A stretch of DNA of 62,988 bases from Mesorhizobium norvegicum. GTDB lineage: Bacteria > Pseudomonadota > Alphaproteobacteria > Rhizobiales > Rhizobiaceae. Both the position numbers and the translations under genes were made by a program. The notes beneath the pieces were generated by a model that made no database searches, had not been told where the DNA came from, and saw nothing but the letters and a program-made list of their open reading frames with translations. The DNA is taken from contig NZ_SMYZ01000079.1 in NCBI RefSeq assembly GCF_004919685.1, positions 1 through 62,988 on the forward strand, written 5' to 3'. Of this stretch, positions 53,528 to 62,279 are shown one piece after another (positions within the stretch are counted from its first letter, which is position 1; each line of letters starts with the position of its first letter).

Positions 53528-53761
53528 GTGAAATCGTTCACCCTCGACGGCAAGCGCCACAAGCTACACCCCAAAGTCCCGATCCAGCAGGTGCGTTGGC
53601 TGGTCGGCCGGCAGCACGTCAGCGAGCCTGACGCCACGATCGAGAAGCTGATCGTCGACCGCTCGGCCAGCTGGCCCAGGGCAGCGATCGAGTCTGCGAA
53701 GCGCCTGGCTGTCTGGTGCCACCGCAGAAACCAAATCCTCGTGAGGGAGATGAGGCTGTGA
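53528..53761 (+). CDS. hypothetical protein, 77 aa
   Basis: A GTG at 53528 with CGGGAG upstream starts the protein. It is basic and helical: KSFTLDGKRHKLHPKVPIQQ, then VRWLVGRQHVSEPDATIEKL and ESAKRLAVWCHRRN. The arrangement resembles small phage DNA-associated proteins, but no family is recognised. The following gene overlaps its stop (GTGA), so three small genes form one tightly packed unit. Confidence 0.6.
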   Translation: MKSFTLDGKRHKLHPKVPIQQVRWLVGRQHVSEPDATIEKLIVDRSASWPRAAIESAKRLAVWCHRRNQILVREMRL

Positions 53762-53925
53762 CCAGCTACAAAGACTACATTGCCACGCTTCCGCTCGTCG
53801 AAGCCCTCTGGTGGTTCATTGAAAACACACCGGACGAGCCAGCCGAGCGCTCGGAGCTCTTCTTCGATCTGCGCGAGAGATATCGCGCGGATCAGGATGA
53901 CCGACCGAAGGTCGGAAGGGCATGA
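53758..53925 (+). CDS. hypothetical protein, 55 aa
   Basis: The GTG at 53758 overlaps the preceding stop codon. The protein reads TSYKDYIATLPLVEALWWFIENTPDE, then PAERSELFFDLRERYRADQ, a short amphipathic helical protein. The next gene overlaps its stop (ATGA). Unknown function; gene packing and size are phage-like. Confidence 0.55.
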   Translation: MTSYKDYIATLPLVEALWWFIENTPDEPAERSELFFDLRERYRADQDDRPKVGRA

Positions 53926-54107
53926 CCGTCCACCGCTACAGCCGCTGGACCTTCAAGGCCTCCAAGCTCGCCCACATGGAAACCGTCGAGATCGAAGACG
54001 CCGAAGTGTTCCGGCAAAGCCGCACCGGCGGCGAGCTCGGGTTCCGTCGTCAACCAGAGCCTGCACCGTGGCGTGGCGAAGCTTCGTCTCGCCGCGCAGA
54101 TGTCTGA
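53922..54107 (+). CDS. hypothetical protein, probably 3'-truncated
   Basis: The ATG at 53922 overlaps the preceding stop. The first 35 residues (TVHRYSRWTFKASKLAHMET, then VEIEDAEVFRQS) look authentic. After about 54040 the frame runs antisense through a DNA ligase fragment, so the original C-terminus has been replaced. The break marks a recombination joint between phage-like genes and the ligase relic. Confidence 0.5.
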   Translation: MTVHRYSRWTFKASKLAHMETVEIEDAEVFRQSRTGGELGFRRQPEPAPWRGEASSRRADV

Positions 54108-54446
54108 CCCTGGCGTTGATGCCGGGCTTGACCCACTCGACGCCCGGGCCAGTCACGGCCTTCGGCACACCAACCGGCTGGTCGGCTCTCGCTTTCTGGA
54201 CCTGCTGCCATAACCGATCGCGCATGTCGCGAGCCATGAATGCCGTCGTCTGCTTGCCTGGCTCGCTCTTGATGCCCATCAATTCGAAGTCGCCGATCTC
54301 CCAACACTTCGTCTTGACCCAGGAGTCGGATGGTCCGCTCAGATACCGCCCACCGCGGCGCTTCGATACCATGCCTTCGAGCCCCATCTTCTCGACAGCC
54401 GCATAGAACTCGGCACCGCCGCCCTCAACATGCTGACTGTACTGGA
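54040..54446 (-). pseudogene. ATP-dependent DNA ligase (LigD/LigC-type), C-terminal fragment
   Basis: The frame reads IQYSQHVEGGGAEFYAAVEK, MGLEGMVSKRRGGRYLSGP, SDSWVKTKCWEIGDFELMG and later PGVEWVKPGINARVRHLRGETKL. These are ligase motif IV/V (GLEGMVSKR, WVKTK) and the OB-fold end. The adenylation lysine motif KxDG and everything before it are absent. Both ends are cut, on the right by a decayed transposase and on the left by phage-like genes. Confidence 0.85.
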
Positions 54447-54452
54447 TGATAA

Positions 54453-55665
54453 CTACGTTGGAGGCGGGGCGCTCGGTTGGATCGTGCAGTTCCAGTCGCC
54501 ATCGAAGGCATGGCGGACGAGATTGACCGCTTGCAATTCAGCTTCCGAGACTTTGACGCCGGCCGGATAGGTGTTGGTATCGAGTTGGCTGCGCACCTTC
54601 AATCCGGCATCGGTGGTCGTCGCAGCGATCAGCTCGACGATGACCTTGTGACTGATCAGCGGCTTGCCGCGCCAGTTGGCGGTGATGAACGAGAACAGGC
54701 GATGCTCGATGCGGTTCCACTTGCTGGTGCCGGGCGGCAGGTGGCAGACGGTGATCGGCATGCGCAGGTCGTCGGCGAGCCTCTGGAGCTGCAGTTTCCA
54801 CAACCGCACCCGCGAACCATTGCTGCCGCCACCGTCGGCGCGTGATCATCAGGCGCGTGGCGTCCGGGTAACGCTCGCGGCCCATCTGCGTCCACCAGTT
54901 GCCGATAGCGTTGACCGCGAACGCCGCCGTGTCGTGATCGATGCCGACGCTCACCCAGCCGGTATTGTTGGCGATGTCGTAGACGCCGTAGGGCACCGCG
55001 CGCCCCAACTCCGGGATGATGAAGTCGTGCACCCGCACCTGCGGCGGCGAGCCTTGGGGATGCCATTCGCGCCCGGTATGCTTGAAATCGCCGACCAGTT
55101 CCTTCTTCTTCGTGTCAACCGAGATCGCCGGTTCGCCGGCCGCCAGCGCCGCCTTGACCTAGTTTTTGATGTAGTGGAATTGGGTGTCGCGATCGGGATG
55201 GTTCGCCCCCTCGCGTGTCTTGCGGTTGGCTTGCAGCCTGTAGCCGAGCTTGTGCAGGAGTTCGCCTACCAGCGAGCGGCCGATCTGGTGACCCATGTCG
55301 CACAGCGCGCCGGCAAGCTTGCTCAGGCTCTTGCAGGTCCAAAGCAGCGGCGACTGCGGATCGCCCCGCGTGTCGGGCTCGATGAGCGCTCGCAGATCGT
55401 CAATCAGGCTCGGATCCGTTTCGCTCTTCAGCTTGCCGCCGGCCCCTGGACGGCGCAGGCGCCCAGCCAACGCCTCGCCGCTGCCCACCTCGCGCAGCGC
55501 CCGTCCAATGGTGCTGGGGGCGATCCCAGTGGCCCGCGCCACCGCAGCGATCCCACCGCGCCCAGCCGCCAACGCCTCGGCCGCTGCAAAGCGCCGCCAC
55601 GAGCGTTCGTCGAACACAGGACGGGGCGTCTCAAACCGTTGGCGAATGGCCGATTCATCGATCAC
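54453..55665 (-). pseudogene. ISAzo13-family-like transposase, decayed
   Basis: The N-terminal part from 55665 holds an HTH region (GIAAVARATGIAPSTIGRAL) and DTRGDPQSPLLWTCKSLSKL, GYRLQANRKTREGANHPDRD. An in-frame TAG stop lies at about 55159. The reading resumes with AISVDTKKKELVGDFKHTGREW and GVYDIANNTGWVSVG, shifts frame near 54840, and ends CHLPPGTSKWNRIEHRLFSF. Together this is a nearly full-length DDE transposase with at least two lesions. No clear terminal inverted repeats or target duplication were found by eye. Confidence 0.85.
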
Positions 55666-55762
55666 ACCGCGATGGTAGTCGCCGCTCCGACAAAACGGAA
55701 TCCCAGACCCGCAAACCTTACATCACAATCGATTCATCAACCGCCGGACGACGCCTAAGGTA

Positions 55763-56026
55763 TCAGTAGCCGTCCGGGCACCGGGCAATGTAAACGCGCC
55801 CATTACGATCGCGATAACGGCACTGGCCGGCCTCACTGGCGTGCCCGATCACCGCACCGGCGATCGCGCCGACTGCACCGCCAACGACAGCACCTTGTAC
55901 CGGATCGCCGGCCACCGAGGCACCGATCGCGGCACCACCCAAGCCGCCAACGGCAGCGCCTTGTTCGGTACGGGAACATGCCACGAGCGGAATGAGCAGG
56001 CTCAAAATCAGCAGTGTCTTTTTCAT
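55763..56026 (-). CDS. glycine-zipper lipoprotein, 87 aa
   Basis: An outer-membrane-type lipoprotein: signal KKTLLILSLLIPLVAC with lipobox LVAC, then a glycine-zipper hairpin (GAAVGGLGGAAIGASVAG, GAVVGGAVGAIAGAVIG), and a short C-terminus with two Cys (GQCRYRDRNGRVYIARCPDG) that probably form a disulphide. The ATG follows GGAGAGAACC. Such proteins are common stress-related envelope components in rhizobia. No EcfG-type motif was seen directly upstream. Confidence 0.85.
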   Translation of the reverse strand: MKKTLLILSLLIPLVACSRTEQGAAVGGLGGAAIGASVAGDPVQGAVVGGAVGAIAGAVIGHASEAGQCRYRDRNGRVYIARCPDGY

Positions 56027-56197
56027 TGGTTCTCTCCTGAGGCCTTGATTAGTCGGAGAATAAATGCGCTACGGCGTTTTTCGATCCATGGCCCATGGTA
56101 CGGCTCGTCACAGCTCCAAGGCAGACTGCATATGCTGAGGGACGCTGAGCCCTTCGTGGAAGGGCTCAGGTTGAGCGCGACCGCAACAGTTCGCGGA

Positions 56198-56449
56198 TCA
56201 GCGTTTTATCGCTCGGGCCACCGCGATCAAGATACACGCTCCGATGAAGCCCGCGACCAGGTAGCCGAGCCAGCCGGCCAACGATATGCCAAGCACGCTA
56301 AGGATGAGGTTGGCGACAATCGCCCCCACGATCCCCAAAATGATGTTCATGACCACGCCCATGTTGCTTTTCATGAACATCTCGGCGAGCCATCCCGCGA
56401 TACCGCCGATGATGATCGCTGCCAGCCAGCCGACGCCAGGATTCTGCAT
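56198..56449 (-). CDS. GlsB/YeaQ/YmgE-family membrane protein, 83 aa
   Basis: A small inner-membrane stress protein with three hydrophobic segments: GWLAAIIIGGIAGWLAEMFM, MNIILGIVGAIVANLIL and WLGYLVAGFIGACILIAVA. The conserved family features GGIAGWLAE and MNIILGIVGA are present. The ATG at 56449 follows AGGGGAAAAT. A perfect EcfG-type promoter lies 42 bases upstream on the minus strand, agreeing with the family's known general-stress expression. Confidence 0.92.
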   Translation of the reverse strand: MQNPGVGWLAAIIIGGIAGWLAEMFMKSNMGVVMNIILGIVGAIVANLILSVLGISLAGWLGYLVAGFIGACILIAVARAIKR

Positions 56450-56490
56450 AATTTTCCCCTTTCCTCGAACCGCAATTGGTTCGGCAAGTG

Positions 56491-56515
56491 AACGTTTCTA
56501 GGCCAACAAGGTTCC
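56491..56515 (-). promoter_or_regulatory. EcfG-type general-stress promoter, minus strand
   Basis: The plus strand shows AACG (56491-56494), a 16-base spacer and GTTCC (56511-56515), an exact minus-strand consensus 42 bases upstream of the GlsB-like start. Confidence 0.8.
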
Positions 56516-56665
56516 GCGATACGGCTGCCGCGTAGCCGGGAAAATTGCGTGACTCACGTTGACCGACAGCCGAGTTTGTGGCCTGCGAAACGCCACGCAA
56601 CATCTCTCAATTCAACAGCTGCGATCTCACGCCCAGCCATCTCAGGTCACTTCCGAATTGCAAAG

Positions 56666-56690
56666 GGAACTTCGCATGCTTCGGCCCGTT
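56666..56690 (+). promoter_or_regulatory. EcfG-type general-stress promoter
   Basis: GGAAC (56666-56670), a 16-base spacer and CGTT (56687-56690), an exact match, 92 bases before the PRC-barrel protein start. With the minus-strand copy at 56491 it forms a divergent promoter pair. Confidence 0.8.
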
Positions 56691-56781
56691 GTGAGGACGC
56701 AAACTGTGCCGCGTTCAGCCTCCGTGCAATGGTTCGGCCGAACGCGGCGTGCATCAACACTAACGCACAAGGAAACGTACC

Positions 56782-57648
56782 ATGATCAGCAAACTTTTGG
56801 CTACCACCGCAATAGCAACCCTGCTGTCGTCTGGCCTGTGGATATCAGGGGCCGCCGCTGAAGATGCCACCAAACCTGCCACCGCTACGACCACTGCGGC
56901 GACGGCGACGGCGGCCGTTGCAGACGGCAGCCTTGCCACCAAGATCATAGGCGCCGACGTCTATGATAGCGCCGCAGACGATGCCGAAAAGATCGGCGAT
57001 GTCAAAGACATCGTCCTCTCGAAGGACGGCAAAGCCAAATACATTATCATCGGCGTAGGCGGGTTTTTGGGCCTGGGGGAAAAGAACGTCGCCTACGATT
57101 TCAGCAAGGCCGAGTGGGTCGAGAAGAAGGGTGAGCGCTGGCTGGTCGCGAAGACCACCAAGGAAGACCTCCAAGCGCAAAAGGATTTTGACCTGAAGGT
57201 CTACGACACGGCAGCGGCCTCGAACACCAATGATGTCGCAGCCACCGCAGCCAACAATGAAGCGGCCCCAGCCACGACGGATAAAACGGCCACCGCGGCA
57301 ATCGACAAGTCTTCGCTAACCGAGATGCCGATGGACAAAATCAGCACCAAGGATTTCATCGGCACCACGGTCTACGGCGCCGACGATGCAAAAGTCGGCG
57401 AGATTGGAGACGTCGTCCTGAGCGGCGATAAAAAGGTCGATGCCGTCGTCGTCGATGTGGGCGGTTTCCTCGGCATGGGCGAAAAACCAGTGGCCATTGG
57501 CCTGGAGAAATTGAAGTTCCTGTCCGACAAGGACGGAAACCGGTATCTCTACACCAATTTCACCAAGGCTCAGCTTGAGGCCCAAACTGCCTATGACAAG
57601 GGCACCTACGCGCAGAATCGCGACAAGCAGCGAATAATTGCTCAGTAA
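56782..57648 (+). CDS. periplasmic protein with two PRC-barrel domains
   Basis: A protein of 288 aa: signal peptide (about 1-26, ending in GAAAED), an Ala/Thr-rich linker, PRC-barrel 1 (about 55-135; GADVYDSAADDAEKIGDVKD, YIIIGVGGFLGLGEKNVAYD), a second linker, and PRC-barrel 2 (about 190-275; TVYGADDAKVGEIGDVVLSG, VVVDVGGFLGMGEKPVAIG). The repeats are similar enough to suggest internal duplication. Exported PRC-barrel proteins are frequent general-stress genes in alphaproteobacteria, of unknown mechanism. A perfect EcfG-type promoter precedes it. Confidence 0.93.
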   Translation: MISKLLATTAIATLLSSGLWISGAAAEDATKPATATTTAATATAAVADGSLATKIIGADVYDSAADDAEKIGDVKDIVLSKDGKAKYIIIGVGGFLGLGEKNVAYDFSKAEWVEKKGERWLVAKTTKEDLQAQKDFDLKVYDTAAASNTNDVAATAANNEAAPATTDKTATAAIDKSSLTEMPMDKISTKDFIGTTVYGADDAKVGEIGDVVLSGDKKVDAVVVDVGGFLGMGEKPVAIGLEKLKFLSDKDGNRYLYTNFTKAQLEAQTAYDKGTYAQNRDKQRIIAQ

Positions 57649-57655
57649 ACTCTAT

Positions 57656-57684
57656 GGTGGCCCGCTGTCACAGCACGGGCCACC
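57656..57684 (+). terminator. terminator-like hairpin
   Basis: GGTGGCCCG and CGGGCCACC form a perfect 9-bp stem directly after the PRC-barrel gene. There is no T-run. Confidence 0.6.
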
Positions 57685-57745
57685 CTCTAGTGGATTTGCG
57701 GTGCGCGCGATCTGACGATCGCAACAAGGCAGGGTGGGTAGGCGT

Positions 57746-57949
57746 ATGGTTGATAAGGCGAGTCGAGACCAACGTGCGGGCTCGCGCCTAGGAGGTACCA
57801 GCGGCATGTCAGTGCCCCGGCATGAATTAGAGTTCATCAGCAAGGTCGGTCGTCTAGATCGCGACGAAGCTCTAACCCTGCTGCAAAAACATTCGGGGAA
57901 CAGAGAAGCGGTCTTTTCGGAGCTGATGGCTCGGCTTAAGAAGCGTTAG
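57746..57949 (+). CDS. small hypothetical protein, 67 aa or 47 aa
   Basis: An ATG at 57746 (after AGGGTGGGTAGG) gives 67 aa; an ATG at 57806 gives 47 aa. The shared part is a three-helix UBA-like segment: PRHELEFISKVGRLDRDEAL, TLLQKHSGNREAVFSELMA. Because the extension is low in structure, the shorter form is also plausible. No known family name comes to mind. It follows the PRC-barrel gene but a hairpin separates them. Confidence 0.5.
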   Translation: MVDKASRDQRAGSRLGGTSGMSVPRHELEFISKVGRLDRDEALTLLQKHSGNREAVFSELMARLKKR

Positions 57950-58405
57950 GCCAGGCGCGTCGAACAATCTCGTCTGGTCGTAGGGGCCGGCAGATCGATC
58001 AGCGACTGCCAGTGCGCCAAATAGCGGGATTTAGAAGGCCGATCTCTAACTGCCAGAAACGCTGAAGGATAAGCCGTGAGTGTGCGGCCGGCATCTTTGA
58101 CAAGTTGATAAACGGCGGATCGATCGTGATACCCTGGCGGCGGCGACAACAGCCGCAACGTTCAAGGCGTCTTGCGCTGCTTTCCCGTTGCGGCTGCCAT
58201 CCTTTGCACTCGATGGAATTCTGGCCGAACCCTCCAGCCTGATTTCCAGGAGTGCATCTCACACCGCTCCCTCGGATCGCTTCAGCTCCCTGCCGATCAG
58301 CTCCGGGTGAAAGGGAGGTTCATATGCAACCAGAATACGGCTGAAGGGTTCTTGCTATGATTTTGTGCAGGCCGGCGTCGCTCGCCAGTCAAAGGTGGTC
58401 ATTTT
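57950..58405. other. intergenic stretch without a supported gene
   Basis: Short open frames occur on both strands without good starts. The right end must carry the promoter for the phospholipase D-like gene; no FixK- or EcfG-type motif is visible. Confidence 0.4.
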
Positions 58406-59806
58406 ATGGACGTATCCGTTTCGCGAAATGCGGACGACAATATTGCGGCGGGGAGGAGTGGCTTGCTGCTTGTCCAGGACAATTATGACGCCTTCGCCGT
58501 GCGCGTTCTGGCGACAAGAAGCGCCATTCGCACTCTCGACCTGATGTACTACCTTTGGCACGATGACCACACGGGTCGTCTGCTTCTGCAAGAGGTTTTC
58601 CGGGCCGCTGAGCGGGGCGTGCGGGTGCGCATGCTCCTCGACGACGTCAACCCGTGTAAGAGCAATTCCACCTATCTGGCGTTGAGCAATCATCCCAACA
58701 TCGAAGTGAAGTTGTTCAATCCGAGCGGCATCAGGCGATCCAGCATCGTGCGCGGTGTGGAGGTCCTCTTGCGGCTTTTTGCCTTGACCCGGAGAATGCA
58801 CAACAAGGCGTGGATCGCGGACGACACCGTCGCCATTGTCGGCGGGCGTAATGTTGGCGACGCCTATTTCGACGCAGCGGAAACCAATTTCCGCGACCTC
58901 GACGTTCTGCTTCTCGGTCCTGCGGTGCAGCAAACCGCTCAAATCTTTGAGGCGTTTTGGGCTTGCAAGGAAGCAATACCGATTGCCGTCCTCGGTTCAG
59001 CCGCCGACACCGCACATGCTAATCTGTTTGAAGGAAGCGATGCCGATACCGAGTCAAAGCTCTTGATTGGTGTCGGTGACCGGGTGTCGATTGCAGAGTT
59101 TATCGCCACAAGCAACGAGATGCATTGGGTCGCTCAAGCGCGCGTGATTTCCGATCCCCCAGAGAAGGTTCGTGGCTGGAGGCGTCGGAGCTGGCTCATG
59201 AAGGAATTGCTCCCCATCATTCAGTCGGCACGCAATTGCCTTGAAATTGTATCCCCCTACTTCATCCCCGGCAGAAGGGGTTCCGCCGTGTTGCTCGACC
59301 TCGTCGGCAAGGGGGTTGATGTTTCGGTTTTGACCAATTCCCTGGCAGCAACAGATGTCGCCGCCGTCCACGGTGCCTATGCAAATTACCGCAAACGATT
59401 GCTGAGGAATGGCATCAAGCTTTTCGAGCTTCAGCCTTTCAGCCGGCAGCCGGCAATCTCGGTATTTGGTTCCAAGGGCGCCAGTCTGCACACGAAAGCT
59501 TTCACGGTGGATGACAGGACCGGTTTCGTCGGATCCTTCAATTTTGATCCTCGATCAGTGTCTTTGAATTCGGAAATGGGAGTGCTCTTTGAGGATGAGA
59601 AACTAGTCGCGGAACTGCGGCACCGGTTTCAAACAGAAATCGCACCGGAAGCCAGCTATCGGCTCGAATTGCGAAACAATGTTCTGCATTGGCACGGCTG
59701 CGACGAAGGCAAGCTTCAGGACTATACCCATGAACCTGAAGCCGGATTTTCTCGCCGGGTCCTGGCGGCATTGGTCCGCCACCTTCCGATCGAGTCTCAG
59801 CTGTAG
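58406..59806 (+). CDS. phospholipase D-like protein (cardiolipin synthase-type)
   Basis: A protein of 466 aa with two HKD catalytic motifs: HNKAWIADD (H132, K134, D139) followed by IVGGRNVGD, and HTKAFTVDD (H362, K364, D369) followed by GSFNFDPRS. It lacks N-terminal membrane helices, as in the ClsC/YmdC-like group, and probably transfers phosphatidyl groups between lipids. The ATG at 58406 is chosen for its agreement with the family start. It stands alone and is convergent with the SDR gene. Confidence 0.92.
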   Translation: MDVSVSRNADDNIAAGRSGLLLVQDNYDAFAVRVLATRSAIRTLDLMYYLWHDDHTGRLLLQEVFRAAERGVRVRMLLDDVNPCKSNSTYLALSNHPNIEVKLFNPSGIRRSSIVRGVEVLLRLFALTRRMHNKAWIADDTVAIVGGRNVGDAYFDAAETNFRDLDVLLLGPAVQQTAQIFEAFWACKEAIPIAVLGSAADTAHANLFEGSDADTESKLLIGVGDRVSIAEFIATSNEMHWVAQARVISDPPEKVRGWRRRSWLMKELLPIIQSARNCLEIVSPYFIPGRRGSAVLLDLVGKGVDVSVLTNSLAATDVAAVHGAYANYRKRLLRNGIKLFELQPFSRQPAISVFGSKGASLHTKAFTVDDRTGFVGSFNFDPRSVSLNSEMGVLFEDEKLVAELRHRFQTEIAPEASYRLELRNNVLHWHGCDEGKLQDYTHEPEAGFSRRVLAALVRHLPIESQL

Positions 59807-59865
59807 CCAGCAAGATTGCACCAACCGGCCTACTTCCCTGAGCGGTTATGCCGCCGTTGCCGGCT

Positions 59866-60843
59866 TCAATAGCCTCCAACAATCGGCAGGATCTCGCCGG
59901 TGATGTAACTCGAGCATTGCGAGGAGGCCAAAAACACATACGCAGGGGCGATCTCCTCCGGTTGCGCGGGCCGCTTCATCGGCGTCTTTGCCCCGAACTG
60001 CGAGACGTCCTTTGCTGTTTTTTCGGAAGGATTGAGTGGCGTCCAAACCGGTCCCGGCGCGACTGCGTTGACTCGGATACCTTTGCCAATGAGGTTGCCC
60101 GATAGCGCGCGGGTGAAAGCATGGATGCCCCCTTTCGTCATCGAGTAATCGACCAGTTCCTTCGAGCCGTCGATACCGGTCACCGAACCGGTGTTGATGA
60201 TGGCCGAGCCCGGCTTCATGTGCGGCACCGCTTCTTGCGCCATGTGGAAATAGCCGTAGAGATTGGTCTTCAAGGTGGTGTCGAAATGCTCTTCGGTCAG
60301 GTCGGCCAATTCGGCCGAATGCACCTGGAACGCGGCGTTGTTGACCAGCACGTCGAGCCCACCCAATTGCTTGACTGTTGTCGCCACCGCTTGGCGACAA
60401 AAGGGGCGGCGAGAGACATCGCCACGCAAGGTCAGGCAGCGCCGCCCTTCGGCCTCAACCGCCTGCTTGGTCTCGCCGGCGTCCCTGTCCTCGGACAAAT
60501 AGACGATCGCGACGTCGGCGCCCTCACGCGCAAACAGCACCGCGACAGCCCGGCCGATGCCTGAATCGCCGCCGGTGATCAGCGCCACCTTACCCTCAAG
60601 CTTCTTCGAACCCTGCCAAAATGGCGCGTCATAAAGCGGCGCCGGCTTGACCTGCCATTCCTCGCCGGGCTTGGGATGGGGCTGCTTCGGGAAGGGCGGC
60701 TCGGGGTATTTTCGCGCGCCGGCCTGCATGGCGCCCTCCGGTTTTGCCTTCGCCGCCTTGCGGTCGTCGGCGTCGACCTTGCGCTGCACGCGCCGTTGGG
60801 TCTGCATTGCCTTCGATGTGTCGGTTTTCGTTTTGGTCAGCAT
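59866..60843 (-). CDS. short-chain dehydrogenase (YghA-like), N-terminally extended
   Basis: An NAD(P)-dependent oxidoreductase of 325 aa. A basic, disordered extension (1-60) precedes the PFPKQPHPKPG motif typical of the YghA/GsiB-like stress SDR group. The Rossmann motif TGGDSGIGRA spans about 90-99. VNNAAFQ, the catalytic Ser in NTGSVTG and the YSMTKGG Tyr/Lys pair are present, and the C-terminus ends SSYITGEILPIVGGY. The ATG follows AAGGAGGCA. Members are often general-stress genes; only a degenerate EcfG-like motif is seen upstream. Confidence 0.94.
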   Translation of the reverse strand: MLTKTKTDTSKAMQTQRRVQRKVDADDRKAAKAKPEGAMQAGARKYPEPPFPKQPHPKPGEEWQVKPAPLYDAPFWQGSKKLEGKVALITGGDSGIGRAVAVLFAREGADVAIVYLSEDRDAGETKQAVEAEGRRCLTLRGDVSRRPFCRQAVATTVKQLGGLDVLVNNAAFQVHSAELADLTEEHFDTTLKTNLYGYFHMAQEAVPHMKPGSAIINTGSVTGIDGSKELVDYSMTKGGIHAFTRALSGNLIGKGIRVNAVAPGPVWTPLNPSEKTAKDVSQFGAKTPMKRPAQPEEIAPAYVFLASSQCSSYITGEILPIVGGY

Positions 60844-60941
60844 GCATTGCCTCCTTCGGTTGGAAGGGACAACGCTCGTGGAGCAAAAAGGTTTTCGTCG
60901 ATCTGTTGATAGTCCGCCAGCCGAGAAATTTCAGATGACGC

Positions 60942-62204
60942 TTATAGCTTCTTGCTCGATTTCGCCGGCGTTTCTTCCGGAGCAGGCTCCCATCCGAAGA
61001 CGCTGCGGCCGCCGAGCAAATGTGATTGGTCAAATTCGCCGGCGACAATCTCCTTGAGGCTGGGACCAGTAATATAGCGCTCGACCTGTCGGGATTGATC
61101 GTCGAGGCGCCGCAAGGCCCCAAGCTCTTCGTCGCGCCCAAGCCTTGCCTTCTGGACCGCTGACTTCAGGACGCCGATCGTTTCGTCATAAACCTTGAGG
61201 GGAACGGGGAAGGGGTGCCTGTCCTTGCCGCCATGCGCCAGCGAAAAGCGGCCAGGGTCGGAAAATCGGCATGGCGCGCCGTGCACGACCTCCGCAACCA
61301 GCGCCAGCGCTCGCACGGTGCGCGCGCCCACACCCGGCACCATGAGCAGTTCCGAGAAATCTGCAGGGCCGCGTTCGGCGGCAGCCGCAATATTCCCATG
61401 CAGGCGGCGCATGACGACATCGCTCTCCCTTACATCGTGGTGCGCGGGCATGACCAAGTGCGGGAGAAAGGCCTGCGCCGGCTCGGGCGTCGGTCCGTGT
61501 TCGACCTCTGCAAATGTTTTCACGATCCGGTCAGGCCCAAGGTCGAGCAGAAGGTCCAGTTGACCTTTGCGCGAAGCTGCGGCGCGATGGTCGGTCAGAT
61601 TGATGATCTGGCCCTGATTGGCGCCCTCGATCGCTGCATGCGGCTGGTCGACAAAGCTTTTCAGACCTTCCGATAACCAGTGATAGCGGCGCGCCACCTT
61701 GCTGTCGCCATTCATACCCTGCTGCACCACGACCCAGTCGCCGTCGTCGGTGACGATGAAGCCATGCAGATAGAGATCGAAACCGTCCTGGACGGCAGCG
61801 CTGTCCACCTTGGCGACGAGCCGGCTGGCATTGGCCAAACCTGTTCCGTCGAAGCCGACGCGCTCGCCGATCAGAGTAAGCTCATGCGGCGTCTTGCGCG
61901 AATGCGCGCCCCGGCCGCCGCAGACATGAATGCCAAGCTCGCCGGAGAGTGGCGTCAGTCCACGTTTCAGCGCGCCAACGACGCTGGTCGTGATGCCCGA
62001 GGAGTGCCAATCCATCCCCATTACCGCGCCGAAGGATTGAAACCAGAAAGGATGGGCTAGCCTGCGCAGCAGTTCGTTGCGACCATAGTGATGGATGATC
62101 GCTTCGCACATGACGGCACTAAGGCGCGTCATGCGGTCGCCGAGCCATTTCGGCACGCGCCCACCATGAAGCGGAAGATCGGCACTTCCTGATCGTTGGG
62201 CCAA
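60942..62204 (-). CDS. DUF763 family protein, 420 aa
   Basis: Recognisable by the N-terminus SGSADLPLHGGRVPKWLGDRM, the SFGAVMGMDWHSSGITTS segment, DGDWVVVQQGMN, and the region around NLTDHRA. A helix-hairpin-helix-like stretch, LLMVPGVGARTVRALALVAEV, suggests DNA contact. The function of DUF763 is not established; it occurs in archaea and many bacteria and is suspected to be DNA-related. No signal peptide or membrane segments. It is followed downstream on the same strand by the SDR gene, with a gap of about 100 bases. Confidence 0.92.
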   Translation of the reverse strand: MAQRSGSADLPLHGGRVPKWLGDRMTRLSAVMCEAIIHHYGRNELLRRLAHPFWFQSFGAVMGMDWHSSGITTSVVGALKRGLTPLSGELGIHVCGGRGAHSRKTPHELTLIGERVGFDGTGLANASRLVAKVDSAAVQDGFDLYLHGFIVTDDGDWVVVQQGMNGDSKVARRYHWLSEGLKSFVDQPHAAIEGANQGQIINLTDHRAAASRKGQLDLLLDLGPDRIVKTFAEVEHGPTPEPAQAFLPHLVMPAHHDVRESDVVMRRLHGNIAAAAERGPADFSELLMVPGVGARTVRALALVAEVVHGAPCRFSDPGRFSLAHGGKDRHPFPVPLKVYDETIGVLKSAVQKARLGRDEELGALRRLDDQSRQVERYITGPSLKEIVAGEFDQSHLLGGRSVFGWEPAPEETPAKSSKKL

Positions 62205-62279
62205 TTTGGGCTGCCTGTTCTGTTCGCTACCTTCGACAGATAGTCATCCAACGGGCAAAGAGAAAGCTGCGTAGGGCTA

